The notes under the pieces were generated by a model. It was not told the DNA's origin. It saw nothing but the letters and a program-made list of their open reading frames with translations, and did no database searches. Shown in pieces: positions 34,614-44,438 of a DNA stretch of 64,000 nucleotides. The stretch spans positions 12,112,601-12,176,600 of the forward strand of contig NC_092677.1 in assembly GCF_964355755.1 (NCBI RefSeq). Reading direction: 5' to 3'. The position numbers were made by a program, and so were the translations under genes. Each line of letters opens with the position of its first letter. Position 1 is the stretch's first letter. The DNA comes from Antedon mediterranea (lineage: Eukaryota; Echinodermata; Crinoidea; Comatulida; Antedonidae).

Positions 34614-34816
34614 TGTTGTTTCACAATTTATGTTACTAATTTGGTTAAAGCTAGTACCGTCCACACTATAACCAACTTCATAGGATTTTGAACTATTTGT
34701 TTTTAGTCCTGTTACTTCTGCTAAAGTTTTGAGATTCAAATGTAATGGATCATATGGGGATTGTGAACACTGTTGTGTTTGCCCATGTTCCAGCTCCAGG
34801 TCCTCACTGCAGAGGT
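34614..34816 (-). CDS. Gene B exon: shortened F5/8C, N-terminal half
   Basis: 203 nt, phase 1 to 0, against 293-323 for the others. Retains LNLKTLAEVTGLKTNSSKSY and EVGYSVDGTSF but has lost the usual start (L-G-x-x-D-G) and the W-I-Q-x-D-L motif. The frame stays open and joins 33966, giving 115 residues, so fold and ligand loops are probably altered. Confidence 0.7.
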
Positions 34817-35084
34817 CTGTTAAACATAATTTAATTATTAATTATCTCATAATGAAAACATTTTAATCAATTTTAAATTAACATCTAAACAATTGTATTA
34901 AAAAAATAAATGATAACATTCTGACACAGTGGCTATTATATAACACCTATATAAATTCCTGTCATTTGATTGGACGAATGTGGGTCACATGGCGTGCAAT
35001 AGTACGCACTATTCAACGATCGTTAAATAGTACTTTTTGAAACATTTTTGTGTACGAAAAAAAACGTCTAGATGTTATATAAAA

Positions 35085-35244
35085 CAAATAATGAATGTTT
35101 TGTATTCATGTAATGGTACAAATAATGGCACTTGGTGAATGATGAAAGGTTATATCAACTCGGCTTTGCCTCGTTGATATAACCTTTCATCATTCACCTC
35201 GTGCCATTATTTGTACCATTGCACTCATAAACATTCATTATTTG
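35085..35244. repeat. Foldback element, ~75-bp arms
   Basis: Left caaataatgaatgttt...gttatatcaac and right gttgatataac...aaacattcattatttg pair almost fully around tcggctttgcctc. Non-coding. Confidence 0.7.
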
Positions 35245-35603
35245 TATATTATTCAACAGATCACAATTTTATAATATAATTTATTTGACATATGACTATG
35301 AAAGAGAACATTTTAATATGACTATAATACTTCCAAATATCATAATGTATTACAGTTTAAAAAGTTAAGTATTTAAGTGCTGACCGAAGGGATGACCGCT
35401 ATGATTTAAGGGTCATCTAAAATAACACTGTACGTCTGAATCCTTTTTCTATAATATAAGTTTACTGATTTTTCACGGATGGTAATTGTTAAGAAAATTC
35501 CTCATTTTCACATAAAGTCATATGGTTTCAAAATGAATTTAAAGTGTTCATTAAAAAAATATAAAAAACTATCATAAATTAAATACTAAATATGAATACT
35601 TAC

Positions 35604-35618
35604 CATTTGATTTAATTC
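35604..35618 (-). CDS. Gene B linker microexon (5 aa), tentative
   Basis: 15 nt between TTAATTTCAG and GTAAGT, phase 1-1, (x)IKSN(G). Supported only by strong splice consensus and phase. Confidence 0.35.
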
Positions 35619-35785
35619 CTGAAATTAACAAGTAAAATATTTGTATATAAATAAAAATGTTTTTAAATGATGATAATAATAAAACCAAGAATACAATTTC
35701 AGAATTCTTTTCCCAAAGGAATGACGACAAAAAAAAAATTATATAAAATATATAAATATAAAAAATATATAAATAAAATTATTGT

Positions 35786-35878
35786 TGATATAAAGTTTGC
35801 ACACCACATATATTAATTCTGAAAAGAACTTTTCAGAACTAATACGTGGTGTACCGCAGACTTTTTATCAACATTTGA
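35786..35878. repeat. Imperfect hairpin repeat
   Basis: tgttgatataaagtttgcac... pairs with ...gcagactttttatcaaca around ttctgaaaagaacttttcag. One arm resembles 9431-9465 (gatataaagtttgttgtacacc). Confidence 0.55.
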
Positions 35879-36028
35879 TTACACCATGCAAACCTTTAAA
35901 CAATAAAATTATTAATTAATAATATAATCATAGTAGGATTGCGATTGGTGCATACATGTTTAGGTCATGTACATGTTCACATATAGATTCAACATAAACA
36001 ACGCTCCTCTAGAAATTGCACATTAAAA

Positions 36029-37572
36029 CTAGATTTGAACTCGTCACTTTGACGAGTTGGTTATCCGCACGATAAACGTCACGCCTACTACGTCCCTGGA
36101 TAAGTTGTTAACCACAATTTAGCGCGTAGTAAAATTGCACGCACAGTAAAATAGCCAATCAGAACTTAGTCATATTTGTCCTGCTACATTATAGCAAGGA
36201 AATAAATGATTTGGGCTATACCAAACTCTGTTTACAGTATATACTGTATAAACAGTATAATCTGTATACATATTACATACAGTGTAGAATAGGTGAAATT
36301 AAGGGACCCGCCATTTATTCCTATTTTTAACATGGCGACAGTATCAAAATGAAACACTAAGATAGCAATTTCGGAAAAACATTATATCAGCAACAGCATA
36401 TTAACGTGAAGAAGAAATTTGAATACGTAAAATATAGATGCGCACTCTTTTAAATGTGATGAAATATGACAAAAGATGAAAATACGACTTTTTTATTCAA
36501 AAGGCCATAACATGACGTCACAACATCCGATTGTTAAAATGTTCACATGAATTCGTATCGAATAGCTTCCAGAAAACGTTTTAATCATGATTATCACTTT
36601 TATTCTGATGAGCTATAACAGATTGAAATTTACTGTAAATATGAAAATAAGTGACCCATGTTATTTACATTTTTAGACATGATGACGTCATAAAAATTAA
36701 AATATTTTTAATTCATGCGAAAGATAGTTAATTGACGAAGAAAATATCAAAATCTGGGTTAAAATTGAAAACGGATAAGTGGAGATGCGCTCTATTAAAT
36801 GTGATGCGCTATGATGAAAGATACAAAAATCCTATATTTTATATTCGGATGGCCATACGATGACGTCACAATGTCTGGTTAGCCATATTAATACATGATC
36901 CGATATCTACAACTCATCAACTTCCAGAATATGTAATAAAAACAACTTTCACTGTTTACAGTAGTTTAGAAACTACGACTGTATTTTTTAACTTTTTCAT
37001 CAAAAACGCGCGCAAATTGTCCAATTCTACGTGCTCGTATGACGTAATTTTAAGTCAAAATTGTTTAAAGATTGGTAAAATTACTAGAAAAGGCTGGAAA
37101 AACATAAATCACTCGAAAAAAATAGTTTTTAACTCTATGTGCACGTGTGGGAATTTTTGATAAGCTCGAAAAGACATGAAACGCGTAGAAAGTTGATTAA
37201 AAATAGATTTTTTGCATTATAAAATTTTAAACTTTCTTTGAAACATGCAATTTTTTTCCACAGACAGTTAGCGCAAGATATAAATTAAACTTTTGTTAAG
37301 TTTCAATTTAATTGTTATATGGTTTTCGATTTATGTTAAATACGCGAAATTCGTATAAACGCGTGTAAGTCATGCTGCGCAACTCTGACGTCATTAAAAA
37401 ATATGAGGTGCACAACTTCATGTGAATGCCCATATGTTGACAAAGTTATGAAATGTTATGTTTACACGTTTTTTAGTTACGCGAGACACAAAATTGACAG
37501 AAAGAATAATACAGAAAAAAAAAGATGATTTCAAGCAATTACAAGAAGTTATCTGCTGAATGCGGATAACTA
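36029..37572 (+). mobile_element. Diverged single copy of the Helentron/HINE-like element
   Basis: Starts ctagatttgaactcgtcact and shares the body phrase tagaataggtgaaattaagg. The 5' hairpin AACTCGTCA/TGACGAGTT (36038-36058) is followed by GGTTATCCGCAC (36059-36070). The 3' hairpin gttatctgctgaatgcggataac (37548-37570) carries the same GTTATCCGC-type arm. The end sequences differ from those of the 13-21 kb array but keep the same pairing relations. Confidence 0.6.
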
Positions 37573-37656
37573 ATTAGTGATAAACGCATTAACAACCAAC
37601 ATAACTTCTGTAAGAAATTTTTAAAATAGAAACTAAAATAATTTGTATTCACTTAC

Positions 37657-38040
37657 CAAAATGTTCACAAAGAAAAGAGCGCCCTTGTACATCACAAGAA
37701 ACATTTTTAAATTTGAAATCAGAATTTACATTCAAAACAGTACATTTCTTTGACTCGTCGAACTGAGTCAATGACCAGGCACCATATGACAATGAAGTTT
37801 TATCTGGCCATAAAAACCTATCCGATTGCAAATCATAGCGGAGTCCAATAAGCAGTGGTTGATTTATTGAGCAAAAGTGTTCTGAAAAATGTTCTTTAAT
37901 TAGTTCATATTCTGATTGTGTTTCTATCATGGCTAAATAAGCTCCATCATTTTCACACATGTTTGTTTGATGTTCATCTTCATAGATCTTATAACAGGAA
38001 TAGCTTATACTTGACAGAGAAACATATCCTGTTTTACATT
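37657..38040 (-). CDS. Gene B exon: single-exon C-type lectin domain
   Basis: 384 nt, phase 1-1, 128 residues: ECKTGYVSLSSISYSCYKIY ... ESKKCTVLNVNSDFKFKNVS ... FLCEHFG. Four CLECT cysteines present. No EPN/QPD or WND motif, so canonical calcium-sugar binding is unlikely. It is intronless, unlike the other lectin domains here. Confidence 0.85.
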
Positions 38041-38375
38041 CTGTAAACAACAAAAAATTAATTAAATAATAATAAATTAATGTTTTTTAGAAGTCAATTA
38101 CAGTGTATGTGATAAAAATTGTTGATAATCTCTAGTATGCAGAATCCTGTAACATTTTTCACAGCCAAAAATTGGTAGTTCATTAGTGATCTGTATAAAG
38201 AGTATTTAATACTAATATGCTAATATCAACCTTATTGGTCTGGTCGATGGAATATATATGTAAAGATAAAAATTAGCATAAACCTCTGCCTACACTATCA
38301 AACTAGTTACAAAGCTTAACAATAAAGATACACATTTCATTCACATATCTTGTGTGCAATTTTTCATCTCTATAA

Positions 38376-38499
38376 AGCTTGGTTTCCACTTGGATGCATG
38401 TAGTAATTAGGCACAGAGCAATCCAAATATTTAAATTGATCCATTGCTTTGTGTCAAATTACTTATGATGTCCTTGAGCATCTAAGTGGGAACCAAGTT
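38376..38499. repeat. MITE with cttggtt(t/c)ccactt TIRs
   Basis: Left cttggtttccacttggatgc, right gcatctaagtgggaaccaag; pairing continues inward with mismatches. A short fragment of the tctacactatcaaac MITE precedes it at 38279-38305. Confidence 0.6.
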
Positions 38500-38525
38500 C
38501 CAACAAAAATTGAAAAGAAATTTAC

Positions 38526-38804
38526 CAGAAACTGCCAGTTCTAATTCTGAACTCGGACTTTCATAAACAACCTCATAGGAACTAATCCTTTTTCCAACAG
38601 TAATCGAAAACATTTTTGAAGTTTCAGGAAAAAGATTTGGAATGACAACAGTAGTTTGATCAGTCTGTGCCATTACAGTATTTGAACTGTTCTCTAGTCG
38701 CATCAAGACACGGTAGGACCTCGTATAGCTTTGGTCAACTTCCCAGTTCAAGACAACATTAGTGCCAATGGATTCAAAAGTCAGTGTGTGCACATCAAAG
38801 TTAT
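38526..38804 (-). CDS. Gene B exon: fibronectin type III domain
   Basis: 279 nt, phase 1-1, 93 residues. NVVLNWEVDQSYTRSYRVLM and FSITVGKRISSYEVV fit FN3 strands B-C and F-G. Paralogue of 52380-52652. Confidence 0.7.
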
Positions 38805-38923
38805 CTGTAACAAATTAATTAATAAATAAACACGTGTAATTGAAATTTGAAAATTTAAACAATTTTAATGACTGTAAAAATGCAAATATTCAAATGCAAA
38901 TGTTGAAATGCAAATATACTTAC

Positions 38924-38953
38924 GATTATCAGTTTTCTCAAATGTGGTGAATG
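38924..38953 (-). CDS. Gene B linker microexon (10 aa)
   Basis: 30 nt, phase 1-1: (x)FTTFEKTDN(R). Acceptor TTTTATAG, donor GTAAGT. Occupies the same place as the microexon at 52851 in the duplicated block. Confidence 0.45.
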
Positions 38954-39087
38954 CTATAAAATATAATTCTTCTGTTATTCAAGAACATAATAAAAGAAAT
39001 AAAGAACCTGCTTCCTAAAGTCTTATAAGTTTGATTGAAGAGCAAACTACTGTATTACCAAACCCTTTGGCCATTCCCAATTTGGCT

Positions 39088-39197
39088 AAAGCTCTGTCTA
39101 CTCTATCAAACTAAATGTGATGTGCCCATATATGGACATGATTTGAGCACATCACACCTTTTTTGTCAAACTAGTTTGATAGTGTAGACGGAGCTTT
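39088..39197. repeat. MITE copy, short form
   Basis: Both TIRs (aaagctctgtctactctatc and agtttgatagtgtagacgga) with a deleted interior. Confidence 0.65.
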
Positions 39198-39387
39198 ATA
39201 GAAACACCCTTAAAATTAAAAAATGGTCAATGAATGTAGGGAAGGCTGACACTCTCTCTAGTTCTGCAGTGAAGAAATCAGCATACAGTGTATGTATTAA
39301 AGCCTATTGTTCCTACGGTTGTATTTAAACAGCACTTTGTCCCTTCATTTTTTAAAATATTTATATATTATATAAATTATTTTATGT

Positions 39388-39530
39388 AAAGCTCTGTCTA
39401 CCCTATCAAACTTGTTTGACAAAAAATTGTGATGTGGCCAAATATGGTAGTGATATGCCCAAATATGGTAGTAATATGACATCATGTCCATTTTTGTTAC
39501 ATAAGGTTTGATAGTGTAGACAGAGCTTAA
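39388..39530. mobile_element. MITE copy with both TIRs intact, family reference
   Basis: aaagctctgtctaccctatc at the left, gtttgatagtgtagacagag at the right, with two internal caaatatggtagt units. Right end is 7 bp from the donor of the lectin exon at 39538. Confidence 0.7.
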
Positions 39531-39537
39531 CACTTAC

Positions 39538-39657
39538 TTATTTCACAAACAAATTTTTTTAATTGATTATCACAAGAGATAGTTTTCCATTTCCCGGTTT
39601 CTACAAACAATGCAACACAATTGGAATCCGCAATATCCATTGAACTTTCGTAGAAAT
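39538..39657 (-). CDS. Gene B exon: CLECT 4, C-terminal half
   Basis: 120 nt, phase 1-1: DFYESSMDIADSNCVALFVE...KWKTISC...FVCEI. Follows 40373-40636 directly. No WND. Confidence 0.85.
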
Positions 39658-39819
39658 CTGTAAGATCAAAAGTATTTTTTTCCATGTTATGGTTTTCTAT
39701 AAATTTTCGATTTCTTCCTTTTCCTCATATCTTACGCACTTATGTTTTATTAGCACTCTAAAAATATAAGCATGTTAATAAAGGATTTTCTGTTTCTACT
39801 GACATGAATGATATTACTA

Positions 39820-40072
39820 GGTTAATTATTACTGGGTTAAGTATTACTAGGATAATTATTACTAGGTTAATTATTACTAGGTTAATTATTACTAGGTTAA
39901 TTATTACTGGGTTAAGTATTACTAGGTTAATTATTACTAGGTTAATTATTACTGGGTTAAGTATTACTAGGTTAATTATTACTAGGTTAATTATTACTAG
40001 GTTAATTATTACTAGGTTAATTATTACTAGGTTAATTATTACTGGGTTAAGTATTATTAGGTTAATTATTGT
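39820..40072. repeat. 15-bp tandem repeat (~17 copies)
   Basis: Unit ttattactaggttaa with variants actggg and gtaagt-type changes. Because 15 is divisible by three and the unit lacks stops in some frames, it produces open frames on both strands that are not genes. Confidence 0.85.
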
Positions 40073-40372
40073 TTGTAATAATAGCCCTTTGGAAATTGGG
40101 AGTTTGGCCATTTATCAGACATAGCAAGATTACGATTTGCAACAATCAGTGGCCAAACTATGTCATGTTAATTTCTTGTTTGTATAGGACGTGTTTCCTC
40201 ACTCCTCACCTCAACAAAGTTTTTGGTTTCTAGACAACTACCGAAATTCATTGAGCAGACCTAGTTAGATTGTCTGTGCATCGCAAATCGAAAACTTCTT
40301 ACTTACTTATAGGTATGCAGTGCATGGAGACACAGAAGACAAATATTTGTTGAGGTAAAGATTGTTACTCAC

Positions 40373-40636
40373 TTTCATATTCACTCCATTCGTTTGTTCC
40401 AACCCATTCAAATACTCCATGGATATTTTTACTGTGATAGCCAATGAAAAACTCTTGAATTCTGTTCAGTTTCTGGTATGTTTCCCTTATAAACTCATTT
40501 TCTTCAAGTGAGCTTATCACAATCAAGTTCCCACCCCTTTTAATACAATATTTTTCTGCTCTATTCCAAGAAAATGTACGTGAACAGAAGTAATAGTATG
40601 ATGAGTTATATGCAATCCATCCAGGTGGGATTGAGT
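40373..40636 (-). CDS. Gene B exon: CLECT 4, N-terminal half
   Basis: 264 nt, phase 1-1: PPGWIAYNSSYYYFC...RGGNLIVISSLEENEFI...FEWVGTNEWSEYE. Same length and frame as 55090-55353. Confidence 0.88.
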
Positions 40637-41093
40637 CTAACAAAAACAAAATGGAGGTAGTTAGAATTTACACAATAACTATATTGTTTGTTGTTTGTTT
40701 TCAAAAGACTGAGTGTACTTTTAATGTAGATTAAGTGCAAAGGTAGCATGTACGCTGCCTCAACAGTATCTTGGCAAAGATGTATGGGCAGGGAAGAGTG
40801 ACATTACAATTGTATGTTGGAGTGATTGTTCGTCACATTGCTTGAGTCTTAAAGAAGACACTTAACTTGCCTCTACACACAGGTGTACAAATAGGTCTGG
40901 AATGGTTAAAACAAACATGCGCTGAATACAACTGTAGGTGCAACATTCTAGAGCTGAATGTGTTCCTTATGTGTTTGATCAAATGACCGTGGTAATAATG
41001 TGAGACTTTGGGCACTAAGTGCTATTTAATAGCAAAAAAAGTATTATTAAATTATCAAATTGTATTATGTAAAGGAATGGAATGGAAACTCAC

Positions 41094-41201
41094 ATTTGTG
41101 GCAAATTCCTACTCTAATACCATTATCATGATCACAATTCAAAGTGTTCAATGTATCATCTTTATAATAAACACAGTCATGTGAAAAAGCACTTTGCAAC
41201 C
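41094..41201 (-). CDS. Gene B exon: CLECT 3, C-terminal half
   Basis: 108 nt, phase 1-1: LQSAFSHDCVYYKDDTLNTL...CDHDN...GICHK, donor GTGAGT. Completes 41769-42053. Confidence 0.75.
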
Positions 41202-41299
41202 CTACAAGATTATACAAAAAAAAGCTTATATCAGATACAATGACATAATTTTCGGCAAAGGCACATGGCGAATTAAATAAAATTGTTTACTTTATATAT

Positions 41300-41690
41300 T
41301 TCAGTATATCTTTATTCAAAAAAAGTTAAATGACACAAACAGCCGATGGCTGAAACCGTAGTCGTACATTATAAATATAAATATACAATCATGATAAAAA
41401 CAGGTAAAATATAAAATATATAAAAAAGCAGATCATGAAAATAACATTACAAAACATTAACTACATTTAACAGTCTAGCTATAGTAGGAACAGGTGATTT
41501 CTTAAATCGCTCAGTTCTGCCAAACGGAATACGAAGGAGGGGGCGAGACCGAAGGCCGACATCAAGTTCGCGACAATGAGGGAGCATAATCCGAAATATG
41601 TCAGAGGCAAGAAGTTTCTCACCAAAAGACAACACCAGACCCACCCTCCTCGTCGCAAGCGATGGGAGGCCGGCGATCTTTGTGTATATC
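41300..41690 (-). pseudogene. Non-LTR retrotransposon C-terminal fragment
   Basis: Frame 41644-41447 reads ...ELDVGLRSRPLLRIP, FGRTERFKKSPVPT, IARLLN, like the R-T-E-R-F/L-x-x-S-x-x-P tail of LINE ORF2 proteins. 5' part absent. Confidence 0.45.
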
Positions 41691-41768
41691 TGAAAGAATG
41701 AGTGTCTTATTCTATGATCGCAATGATCAACAACTTTTAAGAATTAAAATATATATAAAAGCAAATAC

Positions 41769-42053
41769 CTGGAGCATATATAAAGGGAACACGATAATTG
41801 TATCCATTCCAGAAATAAACATTATCTCCTTTCTTGCGCATTCCAATCAACAGCATTCCATTCCATTGATTAAATATACTATTATTTTTGAGCATGTTCA
41901 ATACAAATAGCTTGATATTGACAGAAGTAATGTGGACTAAATGTGAATGTTGACCCTTGCAATGGTCACTCGCTCTGTCCCAAGTAAGTGTATCATTTGT
42001 AAACATGTGAAAACATTGATTCTCAAAGCTAAACCAACCAGGAGAGCATTGAC
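41769..42053 (-). CDS. Gene B exon: CLECT 3, N-terminal half
   Basis: 285 nt, phase 1-1: QCSPGWFSFENQCFHMF...TWDRASDHCKGQHSHLVHI...MLLIGMRKKGDNVYFWNG. Paralogue of 56716-57000. The LTR element lies about 170 bp upstream of its acceptor. Confidence 0.88.
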
Positions 42054-42222
42054 CTGTAAAAAAAATAAACAAAATTCATTTTCAAAAATTCCTTTAATTG
42101 TTGGTATAGATTTTAAATATTGATTTTGCCGGGTTCATAAAGTCCCCCAAAGCCCTTTAAAATTTCATAATAAAATATAACTTTCAGGCTCTTCTCTCGG
42201 AATGATACATTTTTTGTGATAA

Positions 42223-42805
42223 TGTGATATAATGATATACTTTTATATTTAAGAAATTGACCTTTGTATCGGAATTCAAATAGGTTCACAAACTTGACCC
42301 AGAAAGTCCAAAGGAGAGTTTGTCCAGATGTTTTAATGACCATTTAGTTTATAATAGAATCCCTAAAGAAAACACTTAGCTTAATTTTGTGACTTTCCCA
42401 TCGTTAAACCAGGAGTGATCGACACTATTTAAGTACAGATTTGACAGTGTCATCCATCACAGAAATACCTTATTATACCGTTAATCACTCCCACTTAAAC
42501 ACCCCTGGATCAACTTAGGACCAATCGTTACCCTCACAGATGATGTAATGACATTATGCAAATGAACCGAGCCAATATACTCCCAAGTTTCAGAAGGGCC
42601 CAGACACACCTCACAGCCACTTCTCCAGAAGCAGACTAACACACTTCACACCTCACCGACAGCATCATTGATTGTCCGTTCCTTATCTATACTTATAGTT
42701 GTATATTGTACTGAAGTATTATACTGAATAAACAATATAGTGTTACGACAGTCAAGCGAGTTAGAGTCTTTCATTAGTACCTCAACAACCCAACATTATA
42801 TTACA
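42223..42805 (+). repeat. 5' LTR
   Basis: 583 bp, tgtgatataatg...atattaca. AATAAA at 42727-42732 is a likely R-region poly(A) signal. No base difference from the 3' LTR was found by eye. Confidence 0.92.
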
Positions 42806-42943
42806 TGGTGGAAGACCCAAATTTCATAAGGAACGGAGTGAGAAAACAAGGAATAAACACTTAACAAGACACGAAGACGAAGACAAAGACAAAAATAACC
42901 ATATTTGTTTGAAAGGAGAGAAATTTACTTTGACTCAAAAGAC

Positions 42944-43138
42944 AAGCTGAAATTATATTTGAATGAGATCGAGACAAGCAGAAATTTTATCAAATTATTA
43001 CCATTGGATGAAGACAAAGAAGATAATCGAGGAAGACACAAAAGACAAGCTGAAATTATATTTGAATGAAATCGAGACAAGCAGAAATTTTATGAAATTA
43101 TAACCATTGGATAAAGACAAAGAAGATAATCGAGGAAG
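42944..43138 (+). repeat. Direct duplication in retrotransposon leader
   Basis: A ~97-bp segment (gacaagctgaaattatattt ... gataatcgaggaagac) occurs twice back to back in the untranslated leader between primer site and gag. Confidence 0.7.
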
Positions 43139-43360
43139 ACCCAAGAAGAATCAAAACAGAAGCAAGCGGACAAGAACTGTTTCGTTTAGAGACTTTCAAC
43201 TTCACGCCGTTTTTTTTTCGATCGTTTTTTTAACATTTACTTTTTTGAACATTGATGAACACCTTTCGCATTTTTTTTTAATTCGTTGTTTGAACATTTA
43301 AACATTTTTGAACACTTTTGCATTCTTTTAATTCATTTTAATTGGATCCGAAGCATTTGG

Positions 43361-43367
43361 GGTAAGT
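43361..43367 (+). promoter_or_regulatory. Putative 5' splice site in retrotransposon leader
   Basis: tttgg|gGTAAGT matches the donor consensus and lies between primer site and gag start, where retroviruses place their major splice donor. Confidence 0.45.
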
Positions 43368-43472
43368 CGAAACCATTTCGAATTTTGATTTGTAACCTTT
43401 ATTGAAAAAGTGAGAGTTTACATATACACTAAATTGTTTTTGATATTTGATTAATAATTAATATTATAAAGT

Positions 43473-44438
43473 ATGGTCGACGTTGTTGATAACGAAGTAA
43501 TTTTAAATGAGCCCGTCAATCCTCACCCCGTGCCCCACCTAAGACAAACCGATTTCCTTCCCAAAAGATATGACGGTTCCATAACCGATCACGACCAATG
43601 TAGTGCACATTACTTATCGTTTACCGACTACCTTGAGGCCCACACGTTAGAAAACCCTGTAAACAATGCCCAATTAATTAATGTAATAAGTATTTTTAAA
43701 CGTAGCCTTCAGGGCCAAGCTAGACTCTGGATTGAGGGAAAGCAGTTCGATTCACTAGAATCCTTAAAAACCCAATTCATCAACAGGTTTAGTAAAAACA
43801 AATCAATCTATGCGCACATAAGAGAATACGATTCAATTACATACACCACTGGCGACAACGCCGAAAAGCACTTAACCAAAATCAAACAAGCCGCAGACAG
43901 AATTGGATACGCTGACCAGCAGATAAAGAATAAATTTATTTCGACCCTTCCACCAAAATGTAGAGCAGCTGTAGCCATGTCCACCCCAATCGATGCCACT
44001 ATTGAAAATATTGTAAATAGCACACAAAATTACCTTGACCTTTCCGTAGATGATGCCACACGGGAAGTTTCATTCAATATCAATAAGGAAACAGATAGGC
44101 CTAATAGTCTCGAATCGCTCCAACATGAGATAAATTCTCTCAAGTTAGACATGGCCACAACAAAACGATCCCTTAATGATGATACTCGACGCTCACGTTC
44201 CCCCACCCGAAATTATATCCCAAGACGAAACCGAAGCCCAAGCCCATACAAACCCCGATTCCAGACCCCACCGACCCCAAGATATAGACAACCTCCCCCA
44301 ACCTGTTATTACTGCGGGAAACCAGGCCACATAGCAAGGCACTGCCGACAACAAAACCGCTCTTACGGAAACTATCCCCCGCCATACCCATACCAACAGT
44401 CAAACAATTACTACCCTAGCCACCAGCAGGATTTTTAA
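43473..44438 (+). CDS. gag: Gag polyprotein
   Basis: 321 codons, ATG to TAA. The N-terminal two thirds resemble a Ty3 capsid region (QARLWIEGKQFDSLESLKTQ, F-I-N-R-F). An Arg/Ser/Pro-rich stretch follows, then one CCHC zinc knuckle (CYYCGKPGHIARHC, near residue 277) and a Tyr/Gln-rich tail. It forms the particle and binds RNA. The last codons are GAT TTT TAA within a T5 run. The pol frame is -1 to it and is open from 44420, so ribosomal slippage on TTT could make Gag-Pol. Confidence 0.92.
   Translation: MVDVVDNEVILNEPVNPHPVPHLRQTDFLPKRYDGSITDHDQCSAHYLSFTDYLEAHTLENPVNNAQLINVISIFKRSLQGQARLWIEGKQFDSLESLKTQFINRFSKNKSIYAHIREYDSITYTTGDNAEKHLTKIKQAADRIGYADQQIKNKFISTLPPKCRAAVAMSTPIDATIENIVNSTQNYLDLSVDDATREVSFNINKETDRPNSLESLQHEINSLKLDMATTKRSLNDDTRRSRSPTRNYIPRRNRSPSPYKPRFQTPPTPRYRQPPPTCYYCGKPGHIARHCRQQNRSYGNYPPPYPYQQSNNYYPSHQQDF

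Noticed and set aside
39758-40124. Overlapping 117- and 106-codon frames on both strands
   Set aside because: Produced by the 15-bp tandem repeat, whose unit length is a multiple of three; the protein would be a monotonous Ile/Leu/Val repeat.
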